From Sporosarcina sp. NCCP-2716 (GTDB lineage: Bacteria; Bacillota; Bacilli; Bacillales_A; Planococcaceae): DNA of 64,000 nt. The DNA lies in the NCBI RefSeq assembly GCF_023707985.1, contig NZ_BRCF01000003.1:1-64000 (forward strand). Direction: 5' to 3'. Positions within the stretch are counted from its first letter, which is position 1. Every line of letters starts with the position of its first letter. The notes beneath the pieces were generated by a model. It made no database searches and was not told the origin of the DNA. It saw only the letters and a list, made by a program, of their open reading frames with translations. This document shows positions 33,153 to 41,152 of the stretch, piece by piece. A program made the position numbers and the translations under genes.

Positions 33153-33707
33153 TCAATAATAGGGAGAAATCAGGACATAGACAAGGACACCGGTGAAGCT
33201 GACGTACAGCCAGATCGGCATCGTCCAGCGAACGATCTTGCGGTGGCGTTCGATTTCGCCGTTCCATGCACGTGCGACACTCGTCAATGCGAGCGGCACG
33301 ATGGCTGCCGCCAGCAAGATGTGCGAAAACAGGATGAAATAGTAGAATCCTGCTAAAAAGCCGCTTCCGCCGAATGGTGTCGATTCCGACAGAAAATGGT
33401 ACATGACATACGTGATGAGGAAGAAGAATGTTGTCACGAATGCAGCGTAGATGAACCGTTTATGTACCGTCACGTTCCGCTTCTTGATGGCGACCAGCGC
33501 CCCGACAAGGAACAGGAATGTGAAGGTATTGAAAATCGCATTCATTAAAGGCAGGATCGTAATATCGAACGCATCGAAGTTCTCGACGCCCGGCATACCG
33601 GACAGCACACCGATCGCCCCGATCAGGATGATGGAAACCGTTATGATGAACGGCTTATAATTTCGTTTCTTGATAGGCCGTTCCATTGAAGAGATTGACT
33701 GTTTCAC
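33153..33707 (-). CDS. DUF420 membrane protein (YozB/CtaM-like)
   Basis: A 184-residue protein with about five membrane helices, for example FIITVSIILIGAIGVLSG, FNTFTFLFLVGALVAI, RFIYAAFVTTFFFLITYVMYHF and ILLAAAIVPLALTSVA. Conserved histidines occur in VHKRFIYAAF, VMYHFLSEST and LFSHILLA. Relatives (YozB in Bacillus, CtaM in Staphylococcus) are needed for haem-copper oxidase assembly; that role here is inference. GTG at 33707 has GGAG eight bases upstream; two other starts are possible. Confidence 0.8.
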   Translation of the reverse strand: MKQSISSMERPIKKRNYKPFIITVSIILIGAIGVLSGMPGVENFDAFDITILPLMNAIFNTFTFLFLVGALVAIKKRNVTVHKRFIYAAFVTTFFFLITYVMYHFLSESTPFGGSGFLAGFYYFILFSHILLAAAIVPLALTSVARAWNGEIERHRKIVRWTMPIWLYVSFTGVLVYVLISPYY

Positions 33708-33782
33708 TCCGTTCACTCCATTGCTAGCAATTTGTCGTGCCTTTCCAGTTTACCATATCCGGAAAACAACGACCATTGAACG

Positions 33783-34529
33783 CTAGCCGAGTGTGCGCGC
33801 CAAGAAGGCTTTTGTGCGATCTTGTGTCGGATTTGTTAACATCTCTGCAGGAATTCCTTCTTCGACAATGAGACCGTCCGCCATGAACAGCGCTTTTGTT
33901 GCGACATCTTTCGCAAACGACATTTCGTGCGTGACGACAATCATCGTCATGTCCTCTTCCGCCAATTTTTTCATGACATCGAGGACTTCCCCTGTCAGCT
34001 CGGGGTCTAGCGCTGACGTCGGCTCGTCGAACAGAAGGATTTCGGGCTCCATCATGAGGGCTCGGGCGATGGCGACACGCTGTTTCTGGCCGCCCGACAG
34101 ATTGGCCGGATAGGCGTCCGTCTTGTCGGAAAGTCCGACTTTTGCGAGCAGTTCTGCGATGCGGCTTTTCAGTTTCTCTTTCGGCTCCCCTTTGACGAGC
34201 CGCGGAGCAAGTGCCAAGTTCTGGCTCACCGTCAAATGCGGGAACAGATTGAAGTGCTGGAACACCATGCCGATCCGCCGGCCGATCGATCGGCACTCCG
34301 CAGGACCAGCATAGGCTCCATCCTTCACGAGTGCTTCCCCATCAATCCGGATAGTGCCCCCTTCAATCTCCTCGAGCTGGGCAAGGCTCCGCAGCATCGT
34401 GCTTTTTCCGGAACCTGAAGGCCCGATCACCGCGATCACCTCGTTCCTCTCAACGCCGAACGTAATCTGCTTCAACACTTCGATATCACCGAATGATTTC
34501 TCCATATTCACTACTTCTATCAACGCCAT
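33783..34529 (-). CDS. Polar amino acid ABC transporter ATP-binding protein
   Basis: A 248-residue ATPase: Walker [14 protein letters not shown] (~32), Q-loop [14 protein letters not shown], signature [17 protein letters not shown] (~140), Walker [16 protein letters not shown] (~160) and H-loop [13 protein letters not shown]. The [12 protein letters not shown] motifs are typical of GlnQ/HisP-class ATPases. It follows its permease (15-base gap) and binding protein genes in one operon. Confidence 0.93.
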   Translation of the reverse strand: MALIEVVNMEKSFGDIEVLKQITFGVERNEVIAVIGPSGSGKSTMLRSLAQLEEIEGGTIRIDGEALVKDGAYAGPAECRSIGRRIGMVFQHFNLFPHLTVSQNLALAPRLVKGEPKEKLKSRIAELLAKVGLSDKTDAYPANLSGGQKQRVAIARALMMEPEILLFDEPTSALDPELTGEVLDVMKKLAEEDMTMIVVTHEMSFAKDVATKALFMADGLIVEEGIPAEMLTNPTQDRTKAFLARTLG

Positions 34530-34544
34530 GGTCCTTCACCGTCC

Positions 34545-35204
34545 TCATACATAATGGAAGCGCCGTTCCAGCCACTTGAACACGAGTGTTAAAACCGCCG
34601 TAATCAGCAAATAGATGATGCCTGCAAGCACGAACGGGACGATCGTGAAGTCCCGGTTGACCGCCGTCTGTGCAAAGTGGAGCAGTTCCGGCACCGCGAC
34701 CGCATACAGCAGCGCTGTGTCTTTCACTAAGGTGACGGACTCGTTGGCGAGCGCCGGCAGCGCAATGCGGATCATCTGCGGTATGACGATGCGTGTCGTC
34801 GTCTGCCACTTGTTCAGGCCTAGCACTTGCGCCGCTTCGTACTGCCCCTTGTCGATCGACAGCAGGCCACCGCGGAAAATCTCCGCGAAATACGCCGCGT
34901 AGTTCAGGATGAAAGCAAGTGCCGCAGCCGCGAACCGGTCGATGACGAGGTATTCACCAATCACCGGGATGAGCGGCAGTCCGAACACGAAGAATAGCAG
35001 CTGCAGGAGCAGCGGTGTCCCGCGCATCAAATAGATGTAAGCATTCGCTAGCCAAGACAGCGGCTTGAACTTACTGCCGACAGCGAGCGTCAGCAGAAAT
35101 CCGAGCGGAATCGAGAGGACAATGGCGATGACGAACAGCAGGATTGTTGCCTGTGCTCCCTGCAGCATCGGTTTCAATATGGATAGTAAATAATCTGGTG
35201 ACAT
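34545..35204 (-). CDS. Polar amino acid ABC transporter permease
   Basis: A 219-residue membrane protein of the HisM/GlnP class with about five helices (ATILLFVIAIVLSIPLGFLLTL, ALAFILNYAAYFAEIFRGGLL, ILAGIIYLLITAVLTLVF). The EAA-like cytoplasmic loop is EAAQVLGLNKWQTTTRIVIPQ (about residues 144-164). It forms the channel of the importer. ATG has GGAGGGA seven bases upstream. Confidence 0.92.
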   Translation of the reverse strand: MSPDYLLSILKPMLQGAQATILLFVIAIVLSIPLGFLLTLAVGSKFKPLSWLANAYIYLMRGTPLLLQLLFFVFGLPLIPVIGEYLVIDRFAAAALAFILNYAAYFAEIFRGGLLSIDKGQYEAAQVLGLNKWQTTTRIVIPQMIRIALPALANESVTLVKDTALLYAVAVPELLHFAQTAVNRDFTIVPFVLAGIIYLLITAVLTLVFKWLERRFHYV

Positions 35205-35237
35205 GATGTTCCCTCCAACCGGACGTAGACCCGCGAC

Positions 35238-36020
35238 TTAGTTCAATACTTTGTTCTCCCCGAACCATGTTTTCGAAATCTGAGCGGCTGTGCCGTCTTC
35301 ATTCATCGTATCGAGGGCTTTTTGCAGTTTCTGCAGCAATTCTTCGTTGCCTTTCTTCACGCCGACTCCGTATTCTTCAGGGGCAAGCGTTTCGTCGAGC
35401 ACTTTGAAGGTGCCCTCTTCTTTTGACATGTAGTAGTCGATGACGACTTCGTCGATGATGACAGCGTCGACCCGTTTGCTCTTCAAGTCGGAAAGTGCAA
35501 GTACGTTATCCGCGAACTCGGTCTTGTTTTTCACTTTGTCCGCAATCGGATTGGCTTCTAACGCATCTGCCGCAGACGACAGCGCCTGCAGGCCGACCGT
35601 CTTGCCTTCCAGATCGGACAGCGACTTGACATCCGAACCGTCCAGCACCGCGACAACTTGCGCGTTGCTCAAATATGGTTTCGTGAACAGCACTTTCTTC
35701 TTCCGTTCGTCAGTAATCGTATACCCATTCCAGATGAGATCGATGCGTCCGCTGCTCAGCTCGGTCTCTTTCGCTTTCCAGTCGATCGGCTGGAACTTCG
35801 CTTTCATGCCCATGTGCTCTGCAGCTGCCTTCGCATAGTCGATATCGAATCCGGTCAGTTCGTTCGACTCATCCCGGAAACCCATCGGTGCGAATTTATC
35901 ATCGACCCCGATCACCAATTCGTCATCACTTCCTGCTGCTTCCTTTGGCGTCCCGCATCCTGCGAGCAGTGCCATCACTCCGATTCCTGCCAATGCAACT
36001 TTCATCTTCTTGAGTTTCAT
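35238..36020 (-). CDS. Polar amino acid ABC transporter substrate-binding lipoprotein
   Basis: A 260-residue lipoprotein. The signal peptide ends in lipobox LLAGC (~18-22). The mature part is a class-F binding protein: DDELVIGVDDKFAPMGFRDE, LTGFDIDYAKAAAEHMG, IDLIWNGYTITDERKKKV, GKTVGLQALSSAADAL, and YGVGVKKGNEELLQKL. GF.D.DYA and I.NGYTIT.ER are ligand-loop signatures of the GlnH/HisJ/FliY class. Ligand not deducible. ATG at 36020 has GGAGGAG. First gene of the operon. Confidence 0.92.
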   Translation of the reverse strand: MKLKKMKVALAGIGVMALLAGCGTPKEAAGSDDELVIGVDDKFAPMGFRDESNELTGFDIDYAKAAAEHMGMKAKFQPIDWKAKETELSSGRIDLIWNGYTITDERKKKVLFTKPYLSNAQVVAVLDGSDVKSLSDLEGKTVGLQALSSAADALEANPIADKVKNKTEFADNVLALSDLKSKRVDAVIIDEVVIDYYMSKEEGTFKVLDETLAPEEYGVGVKKGNEELLQKLQKALDTMNEDGTAAQISKTWFGENKVLN

Positions 36021-36181
36021 CCGCTTCTCCTCCACTTCATCGCTTTAGTCTGTTAAAGTAATAATAGATTAACACATCCTATTCACATTGCAAAGCATTT
36101 ACTACAAGAATGTGAAAAAACTTGTGAAACCAAACCCGGCCGAATGACGTATACTTGGGAAAACAGAGAGGCGGTACTCCT

Positions 36182-36544
36182 ATGGATCCTTTTTCCCCGT
36201 TCTTTTTCGGCGGTTTCTCAATTGTGTTCACCATCATCTTCCTGCTGGTCGCCGGCACATTCCTATTTGTAATTGTCAAAGGGATCACCGAGTGGAACAA
36301 AAACAACCATTCCCCTCAGCTTACTGTAGCCGCTCACGTGAAAACGAAACGCACCGAAACGACAGGAGGAAGCGGCGACTCCTCCGCGTCCACATGGTAC
36401 TACGTAACATTTGAATACGAGAGCGGCGATCGCCAGGAATTCGGCGTGAACGGCCGGCAGTTCGGCATGCTGGCGGAAGGCGATTACGGGATACTGAGGT
36501 TCCAGGGCACCCGCTACCTTGACTTCGAGCGGTCTGCCGCATGA
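36182..36544 (+). CDS. DUF2500 domain-containing protein
   Basis: A 120-residue protein with one N-terminal membrane helix (FSIVFTIIFLLVAGTFLFVIV) followed by TVAAHVKTKRTETTGG, STWYYVTFEYESGDRQEFGVNG and the closing YGILRFQGTRYLDFER. This matches DUF2500, whose function is unknown. It is a single gene between divergent and convergent neighbours, with a bidirectional terminator directly after its stop. The ribosome site GAGAGGCGG is moderate. Confidence 0.8.
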   Translation: MDPFSPFFFGGFSIVFTIIFLLVAGTFLFVIVKGITEWNKNNHSPQLTVAAHVKTKRTETTGGSGDSSASTWYYVTFEYESGDRQEFGVNGRQFGMLAEGDYGILRFQGTRYLDFERSAA

Positions 36545-36583
36545 AAAAAAACGGTTCTCCATCCGCTGGAGAACCGTTTTTTT
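36545..36583. terminator. Bidirectional intrinsic terminator
   Basis: AACGGTTCTCC and GGAGAACCGTTTTTTT are perfect arms. The A-run on one side and the T-run on the other serve both the DUF2500 gene and the convergent MFS gene. Confidence 0.93.
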
Positions 36584-37767
36584 CATGCCGATACAGGTTT
36601 TTTGTTCCGCGCGATCAGCAAGTAGAGCACAAGCGCTGCTACAATGAGACCGGATAAAATCAGATACAGCTCTCTGTATCCGTACGCTGTTGCGACACCG
36701 CCAAGCACATACGGACCGAAACCGAATCCGAAATCGAGGAAAATATAGAATGTCGACGTCGCGATGCCGATCCGTTTGATCGGTACGCCGAACAGGGCGA
36801 TCGCCTGGGCGCATGATTGGAAGTTCCCGAATCCAAACCCGATCACCGCACCTGCAACGAGCAGCATAAGACCGGTAGCCGTATTGCTCAGCAGCAGCAG
36901 ACCGCCGGCGAACAGAATGAGCGACGGAATAATGACGAACGGGCCGCCTTTCCGGTCGAGCAGTTTCCCTGAAAACGGCCGGGAAACGAGGATGGCCGCA
37001 GCGTAGACGAGGAAGAAGAAACTTGCCGCGCCGACCAGTCCTTCCTCTTTCGCGAAGAACGACAGGAACGACAGCACGCCCGAATAGCCGACGCCTGCGA
37101 GAAGGGTGATCACTGCAATCGGCAGCGCGGATTTCTCAATGTAATTCGCAAGTCCTTTCGGTGCGTCCGCCGGCTCGCTGACCTCGTGCCCTTCTTCTTC
37201 GGGACGTTTCTCCACGAAGAAGAACATCGCAAGACCGATGATCCCAAGTACGAGACTGAACACGAACAGCCACGTGAACGTGACGTGCTGGCTCAAGTAG
37301 ATGCCGAAAAACGGACCGATTGCCGTCGCCAGCACTGTGCTCAAACTGAAATAACCGATCCCTTCCCCGCGCCGCGACGGCGGAATGATCTGTGCAATCA
37401 TCGTACCGGTCGCAGTGGACGCAATACCAAGGCCGATTCCGTGAATGAAACGAACGATCAGCAGAAGCGGAAGTGATCCAGCCGCAAAGTAAAGTGCCAC
37501 CGCGATTACGGACAGCACGAGACCGATCAGCAGGATCTTCCGGCTTCCGATACTTTCAATAACCCGCCCCGTCGCCAAACGTGCGGATAATGTCCCGATG
37601 ATAAAGATCCCTGACACGAGTCCCGCCATACTTGCAGAGGTGCCGTATTCCTCAACCGCAAATGGCGCGATCGTCACCATCAGCATGTACATGACGATCA
37701 TCAGAAAGAAATTGATGATTGAAATGAAAATGAAGTCCTTTGTCCATAAGTTCTGGTTTTCTTCCAT
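36583..37767 (-). CDS. MFS transporter (drug-efflux type)
   Basis: A 394-residue transporter with 12 predicted helices. The loop after helix 2 carries LATGRVIESIGSRKILLIG (MFS motif A), and GIASTATGTMIAQIIPPSRRGEGIGYF is the antiporter-type motif C region. A long acidic central loop (EKRPEEEGHEVSEPADAP) separates the halves. It is a probable small-molecule/proton antiporter. It lies 15 bases after a MarR-type regulator gene, suggesting regulated efflux. Confidence 0.87.
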   Translation of the reverse strand: MEENQNLWTKDFIFISIINFFLMIVMYMLMVTIAPFAVEEYGTSASMAGLVSGIFIIGTLSARLATGRVIESIGSRKILLIGLVLSVIAVALYFAAGSLPLLLIVRFIHGIGLGIASTATGTMIAQIIPPSRRGEGIGYFSLSTVLATAIGPFFGIYLSQHVTFTWLFVFSLVLGIIGLAMFFFVEKRPEEEGHEVSEPADAPKGLANYIEKSALPIAVITLLAGVGYSGVLSFLSFFAKEEGLVGAASFFFLVYAAAILVSRPFSGKLLDRKGGPFVIIPSLILFAGGLLLLSNTATGLMLLVAGAVIGFGFGNFQSCAQAIALFGVPIKRIGIATSTFYIFLDFGFGFGPYVLGGVATAYGYRELYLILSGLIVAALVLYLLIARNKKPVSA

Positions 37768-37782
37768 ATATGACCCTCTCCA

Positions 37783-38202
37783 TCAGTTCATAAGATTTTG
37801 ATACGCCTGATCCAGCAGCCGTTTCGCAGACTCGATCTCTTCCCTCGGGATCCCTTCAAGGATCCGCTCATACAGCGGAAGCAGTTTTTCCTGGATGGCC
37901 TCCGTCGTGCGGCGTCCTTCTTCGGACAAACGCAGCAGTTTCTCCCGCTTATCCTGCCCTTGTGTCACCTCTATATAACCCATCTCATGCAGCCGCTTGA
38001 CAATCTTCGTGATCGACGGCTTCTCCACCATCTGCTCCTCAGCAATTTCCGCGGAGGTCATTTCCCCGCATCGCGACAGCAGGCTCAGCACCGTCCATTG
38101 CGCATTGTACAAATCATAATGTTGCAGCTGCTTATTGAGCTGATTCACAAGCGGCCGGTGCAGTTTCACGAAACTCCGGACGAACTCAAGTTCCAAATGC
38201 AC
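37783..38202 (-). CDS. MarR family transcriptional regulator
   Basis: A 139-residue winged-helix regulator: N-terminal dimerisation helix LELEFVRSFVKLHRPLV, recognition region CGEMTSAEIAEEQMVEKPSITKIVKRLHEMG (~46-76), wing VTQGQDKREKLLRLSEEGRR, C-terminal dimer helix. GTG start with GGAGG seven bases upstream. An AT-rich palindrome at 38234-38252 overlaps the predicted transcription start, so it probably represses its own operon including the MFS gene. Confidence 0.9.
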   Translation of the reverse strand: MHLELEFVRSFVKLHRPLVNQLNKQLQHYDLYNAQWTVLSLLSRCGEMTSAEIAEEQMVEKPSITKIVKRLHEMGYIEVTQGQDKREKLLRLSEEGRRTTEAIQEKLLPLYERILEGIPREEIESAKRLLDQAYQNLMN

Positions 38203-38233
38203 GTCTCCACCTCCATTTGAATGAGTTTAAATG

Positions 38234-38252
38234 ATTAATTAACCTAATTAAC
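38234..38252. promoter_or_regulatory. Probable MarR operator
   Basis: The imperfect palindrome ATTAATTAACCTAATTAAC lies just downstream of the -10 of the marR-MFS promoter and covers the expected transcription start. Size and AT-richness match MarR-type operators. Confidence 0.6.
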
Positions 38253-38258
38253 TATTAC

Positions 38259-38287
38259 AGTATACGCCGATCAAGTTCTGCTGTAAA
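38259..38287 (-). promoter_or_regulatory. Sigma-A promoter of the marR-MFS operon
   Basis: On the minus strand TTTACA, a 17-base spacer and TATACT. The start would fall in the palindrome at 38234-38252. Confidence 0.7.
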
Positions 38288-38368
38288 GGGCTGTAATCGT
38301 AAAAAGCTGTCCGGCCCTGCCCAGTTGCACGGTATCGCCTCCCCAGGTGTCAACACTGTCCGAAAGAG

Positions 38369-38397
38369 TTGCCCTCGCTGCAGACATGCCGTATACT
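38369..38397 (+). promoter_or_regulatory. Sigma-A promoter of tRNA-Arg
   Basis: TTGCCC, a 17-base spacer and TATACT, about 20 bases upstream of the tRNA 5' end. Confidence 0.65.
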
Positions 38398-38415
38398 AAT
38401 AGAGTTCGATCTCAT

Positions 38416-38488
38416 GTCTCAGTAGCTCAGGGGATAGAGCAACAGCCTCCTAAGCTGTAGGTCGCAGGTTCGATTCCTGCCTGGGACG
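38416..38488 (+). tRNA. tRNA-Arg (anticodon CCU)
   Basis: Complete cloverleaf: acceptor stem GTCTCAG/CTGGGAC, D-arm AGCTCAGGGGATAGAGC, anticodon stem ACAGC/GCTGT with loop CTCCTAA (anticodon CCT), and T-arm GCAGG-TTCGATT-CCTGC. No CCA is encoded. It reads AGG codons. It is followed by its own terminator and then by a 20-bp tandem array. Confidence 0.96.
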
Positions 38489-38494
38489 TCAGAA

Positions 38495-38536
38495 AACCCC
38501 CTTGCAACGTAATTTGTTGCAGAGGGGGTTTTGTTT
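38495..38536 (+). terminator. Intrinsic terminator after tRNA-Arg
   Basis: AACCCCCTTGCAAC and GTTGCAGAGGGGGTTTTG form a long stem with a small bulge and T-rich end. Confidence 0.9.
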
Positions 38537-38558
38537 TAGTCGGATTTATGGTGGAATT

Positions 38559-38738
38559 GCTCATAAACTTGGGAAAACGCTCATAAATCCTCAAAAGCGC
38601 TCATAAACTGGTGAAACCGCTCATAAATTCCCAAAAGCGCTCATAAACCGGCGAAACCGCTCATAAATTCCAAAAACCGCTCATAAACGGGTGAAAACGC
38701 TCATAAATCACAAAAACCGCTCATAATCCCGCGACTCT
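38559..38738. repeat. Nine-unit tandem array, 20-bp period
   Basis: GCTCATAAA starts at 38559 and recurs exactly every 20 bases eight times, with a degenerate ninth unit (GCTCATAAT at 38719). Odd units continue with C (for example GCTCATAAACTGGTGAAACC), even units with T (GCTCATAAATTCCCAAAAGC), giving a 40-bp dimer. It fills most of the gap between the tRNA terminator and the SRPBCC gene. No ORF, no cas genes. Confidence 0.95.
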
Positions 38739-38752
38739 ACACTCACACACCA

Positions 38753-39148
38753 TCATTCCCCAAGATATGCCGGCAGCTTTTCATTCACGATGACGTCCCA
38801 GCCGCCTTCCATCGTTGTAAAAAACCTTTCCTGATCAGGAGTCCAACCCGAATGGGTCACGCTGAAGCGGGTTTCGCTGGCACCGACTTCTTCCAACTCG
38901 ATCAGCAAGTGCCAATGTTTGTCCCAGTCAAAGCCGACAACCCGCTGCGTCTCCAGCTCAGTTACGGTACATGGTGAATCGCCGAAAGGTTCTGCACGCA
39001 AGACAAATTGTTTACCGAGGACCGGCTCGAATGTATTGGCCATCCACCAGGCTGAAAGCCCCTCTGAAGTGGATATCGCCTTCCAGACTTTTTGGACAGG
39101 CGCGCTCAATAAAATTGTTTTCTTAATTTCCTTTGTTTGATATTCCAT
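38753..39148 (-). CDS. SRPBCC family protein (AHSA1-like)
   Basis: A 131-residue START/Bet v1-fold protein of the activator-of-Hsp90 ATPase homologue 1 group. Marks are IKKTILLSAPVQKVWKAISTSEGLSAWWM, ELETQRVVGFDWDKHWHLLIELEEVG and the closing FFTTMEGGWDVIVNEKLPAYL. These bind hydrophobic ligands in a central cavity; the specific role is unknown. ATG at 39148 begins the domain; an open frame continues upstream without a good ribosome site. Confidence 0.85.
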   Translation of the reverse strand: MEYQTKEIKKTILLSAPVQKVWKAISTSEGLSAWWMANTFEPVLGKQFVLRAEPFGDSPCTVTELETQRVVGFDWDKHWHLLIELEEVGASETRFSVTHSGWTPDQERFFTTMEGGWDVIVNEKLPAYLGE

Positions 39149-39273
39149 GTAAATTCTCTCCCCCTTCTCGATTCTCCGTTTCACTATCAATATACCACGT
39201 GAGAGTGATCAGGATCCGGTTCACCCTGTAACTTTCCGCCGTCCTCCCCGTCTGATGAAGCAGGAGGGATTCC

Positions 39274-39798
39274 ATGAAGAAAATCACAGTTCTTTTCATC
39301 GCCATGGTGGCCGTCCTGGCTGCCGGATGCGGGACGGACAAGAGCGGTGCGTCTGAACCGGATGAAACGGTGCGCCTTGTCGCTTCCGAACCGACGCTGC
39401 CATCCGACTTCGAACAGATGAGCGTCGCGCAGAAAACACGCGGGTTCCTTGCGGTGTCGGTGAATGAGCAGGACGCGTTCGAGACAGCGTGGACTGATTA
39501 TGGCATGGAGGATGGACGGCCGGAGCTTGACTTCAAGGAAGAGGCCGCCATCTTCATCAGTCTTCAGGAGTCCAGCAGCTGTCCGAACAGACCGGAATCA
39601 TTCGATACGACAGCGGAATCCGGGGAGCTCGGGGTGCACTTTGAGCCGCTTCCCGACGTCTGCACCGCTGATTTGGCTCCTCGGACCCTTGTCATTTCGG
39701 TGAAGAAAGAAATCGCCGGGGATTTGAAAACGATCCGCCTGTATCTTCAGCAGCAGGAAGTTTCCGTTCCGTTACTCGGGCTGCAAGTCGAATATTGA
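39274..39798 (+). CDS. Lipoprotein of unknown function
   Basis: A 174-residue lipoprotein: signal KKITVLFIAMVAVLAAGCG with lipobox LAAGC (16-20). The mature part contains FLAVSVNEQDAFETAWTDYGM, EEAAIFISLQESSSCPNRPESF and TLVISVKKEIAGDLKTIRLYLQ, resembling a beta-rich extracellular domain. I do not recognise a named family. AGGAGG lies 8 bases before the ATG. It converges with the alpha/beta hydrolase gene across the terminator at 39832. Confidence 0.75.
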   Translation: MKKITVLFIAMVAVLAAGCGTDKSGASEPDETVRLVASEPTLPSDFEQMSVAQKTRGFLAVSVNEQDAFETAWTDYGMEDGRPELDFKEEAAIFISLQESSSCPNRPESFDTTAESGELGVHFEPLPDVCTADLAPRTLVISVKKEIAGDLKTIRLYLQQQEVSVPLLGLQVEY

Positions 39799-39831
39799 AG
39801 CAGCGTGATGGCAAGGCACTATTTGCTCATG

Positions 39832-39867
39832 AAAACACCCCCTCTTCAACAGAAGGAGGGGGCGTTC
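39832..39867. terminator. Intrinsic terminator between convergent genes
   Basis: ACACCCCCTCTTC and GAAGGAGGGGG pair. On the minus strand the hairpin is followed by GTTTTC, ending the alpha/beta hydrolase transcript. Confidence 0.75.
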
Positions 39868-40833
39868 TCAGTCCATCGTGTTTTCTAGAAACTGCTTCAC
39901 TTTCGCTTTGTAGACGTCCGGCTCTTTCGCGTATGATTCGCCGTGGTTCGCACCGGCGAAGAGTAGCAGTTCCGTACTGCTCGACGTGTTCTCGTACAGT
40001 TCGATCGCATTTTTGACCGGGACGAACGTGTCCGCCTTTCCGTGGATGTACAGGATCGGCACGTCCGTGTGCTCCACTTCCTTCAATGAATTGGCTTCAC
40101 GGAAAAAGTAGCCGGCCCGCAGTCGGGTGATGATACTCGTGCTGTCGAGCAGCGGGAATGCCGGCAGGTGGAACATCCGCTTCATCTGATAGGCGAACAG
40201 CTGGTAAACCGAGCCGTACGGGCTGTCAGCGATGATGGCATTTACCTGATCGGGCAGCTCCTCTTCCCCGCTCGCCATTAGGACAGTCGCCGCGCCCATC
40301 GACAGGCCATGATAGGCAATTTTCGTTTCGCTGCCGAGTTTGTCCAGTAAGAGGGTCGTCCAGTCGATAAGGTCCAGGCGGTCGGGCCAGCCGAATCCAT
40401 AATAGGTTCCCCCGCTTTTGCCGTGACCCCGTGCATCCGGCAAGAAGATGTCATAGCCGAGCTCTTGGTAATAAAAGATGCCGAAGAGTCCCATCTGCTT
40501 GGCGTTCCCTAAGTAGCCGTGCGTCAGGATGACCAGTTTGTCCGTCGGCTTTTCGGCTGAGAGATAATAGCCGTTTAGCTGGAGCCCGTCGCGGGAGGTC
40601 ATCGTCAGCTGTTCGAATGGCTGTTCACTGACCCATTCTGTCCAATCCCCGTGTACGTACAGGTCCATCGTTTCGTCTGACACTTCCAGATCGGCGTTGT
40701 TTTGGAGGAATTCCTTCGGTCCCCGTTTGATGGCCAGCTCATAGAAGAAAATACCGCCGAGCAATTGGACAACGACAAAGACACCGGCCGCAGCCAGCGC
40801 TGTCTTCTTCCAGTTCCGTTTGATCCACTTCAT
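39868..40833 (-). CDS. Membrane-anchored alpha/beta hydrolase (YqkD-like)
   Basis: A 321-residue serine hydrolase. One N-terminal anchor (LAAAGVFVVVQLLGGIFFYELA, residues ~12-33) places the domain outside. The nucleophile elbow is IAYHGLSMGAATVLMASG (~155), acid in LYIHGKADTFVPV (~268) and histidine in FAGANHGESYAKE (~298). Related Bacillus proteins (YqkD, YfhR) are esterase-like with unknown substrate. ATG at 40833 chosen (AGGGGAT site, KWIKRNWKK start). A palindrome lies in its promoter spacer. Confidence 0.83.
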   Translation of the reverse strand: MKWIKRNWKKTALAAAGVFVVVQLLGGIFFYELAIKRGPKEFLQNNADLEVSDETMDLYVHGDWTEWVSEQPFEQLTMTSRDGLQLNGYYLSAEKPTDKLVILTHGYLGNAKQMGLFGIFYYQELGYDIFLPDARGHGKSGGTYYGFGWPDRLDLIDWTTLLLDKLGSETKIAYHGLSMGAATVLMASGEEELPDQVNAIIADSPYGSVYQLFAYQMKRMFHLPAFPLLDSTSIITRLRAGYFFREANSLKEVEHTDVPILYIHGKADTFVPVKNAIELYENTSSSTELLLFAGANHGESYAKEPDVYKAKVKQFLENTMD

Positions 40834-40867
40834 GTAATCCCCTACTGTCTGTGCAGTCATTTCTTCC

Positions 40868-40897
40868 ATTATACAGCATATGCTGAATTGGCAACAA
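40868..40897 (-). promoter_or_regulatory. Promoter with a 12-bp palindrome in the spacer
   Basis: On the minus strand TTGTTG, an 18-base spacer and TATAAT. The spacer contains the perfect palindrome CAGCATATGCTG (40874-40885), directly abutting the -10. This placement is typical of repressor operators. It drives the alpha/beta hydrolase gene. Confidence 0.6.
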
Positions 40898-40928
40898 ATC
40901 CGGTTGTACAAGTATGTATGCGGCACTG

Positions 40929-41024
40929 CTGGGCAGTCCCCAGTCGGATCAGGCCGGGTATTCTTTTCCACTTTCCGGCGAAAGTGCCCCCTGCAGGCGG
41001 GACAGAGTCGTGCCGCGGCTCTGT
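40929..41024. other. Intergenic stretch with several short hairpins
   Basis: CTGGG/CCCAG (40929-40943), CACTTTC-CGGC-GAAAGTG (40969-40986) and ACAGAG/CTCTGT (41002-41024) lie in sequence in an otherwise featureless gap. No promoter or ORF is convincing. It precedes the 21-bp array. Confidence 0.4.
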
Positions 41025-41152
41025 GTGTACTAGTATATGCAAGGTGGTGCCTGTTTATACATGTCGTAGCAAAGAAAGATAGATACCGGCAGACCCCCGT
41101 CCGTTTGCGTGAAAGTCCCGAGCCGATCGAAGCGGCGAATTGTGTCTGTTTG

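Noticed and set aside
38559-38738. CRISPR array
   Set aside because: The conserved part is only about 9-10 bases with 10-11-base tails, two unit types alternate, and no cas genes occur; real CRISPR repeats and spacers are 24-40 bases each.
38416-38740. tRNA-associated integration site
   Set aside because: No duplicated tRNA 3' end, integrase or phage-like genes were seen on either side.
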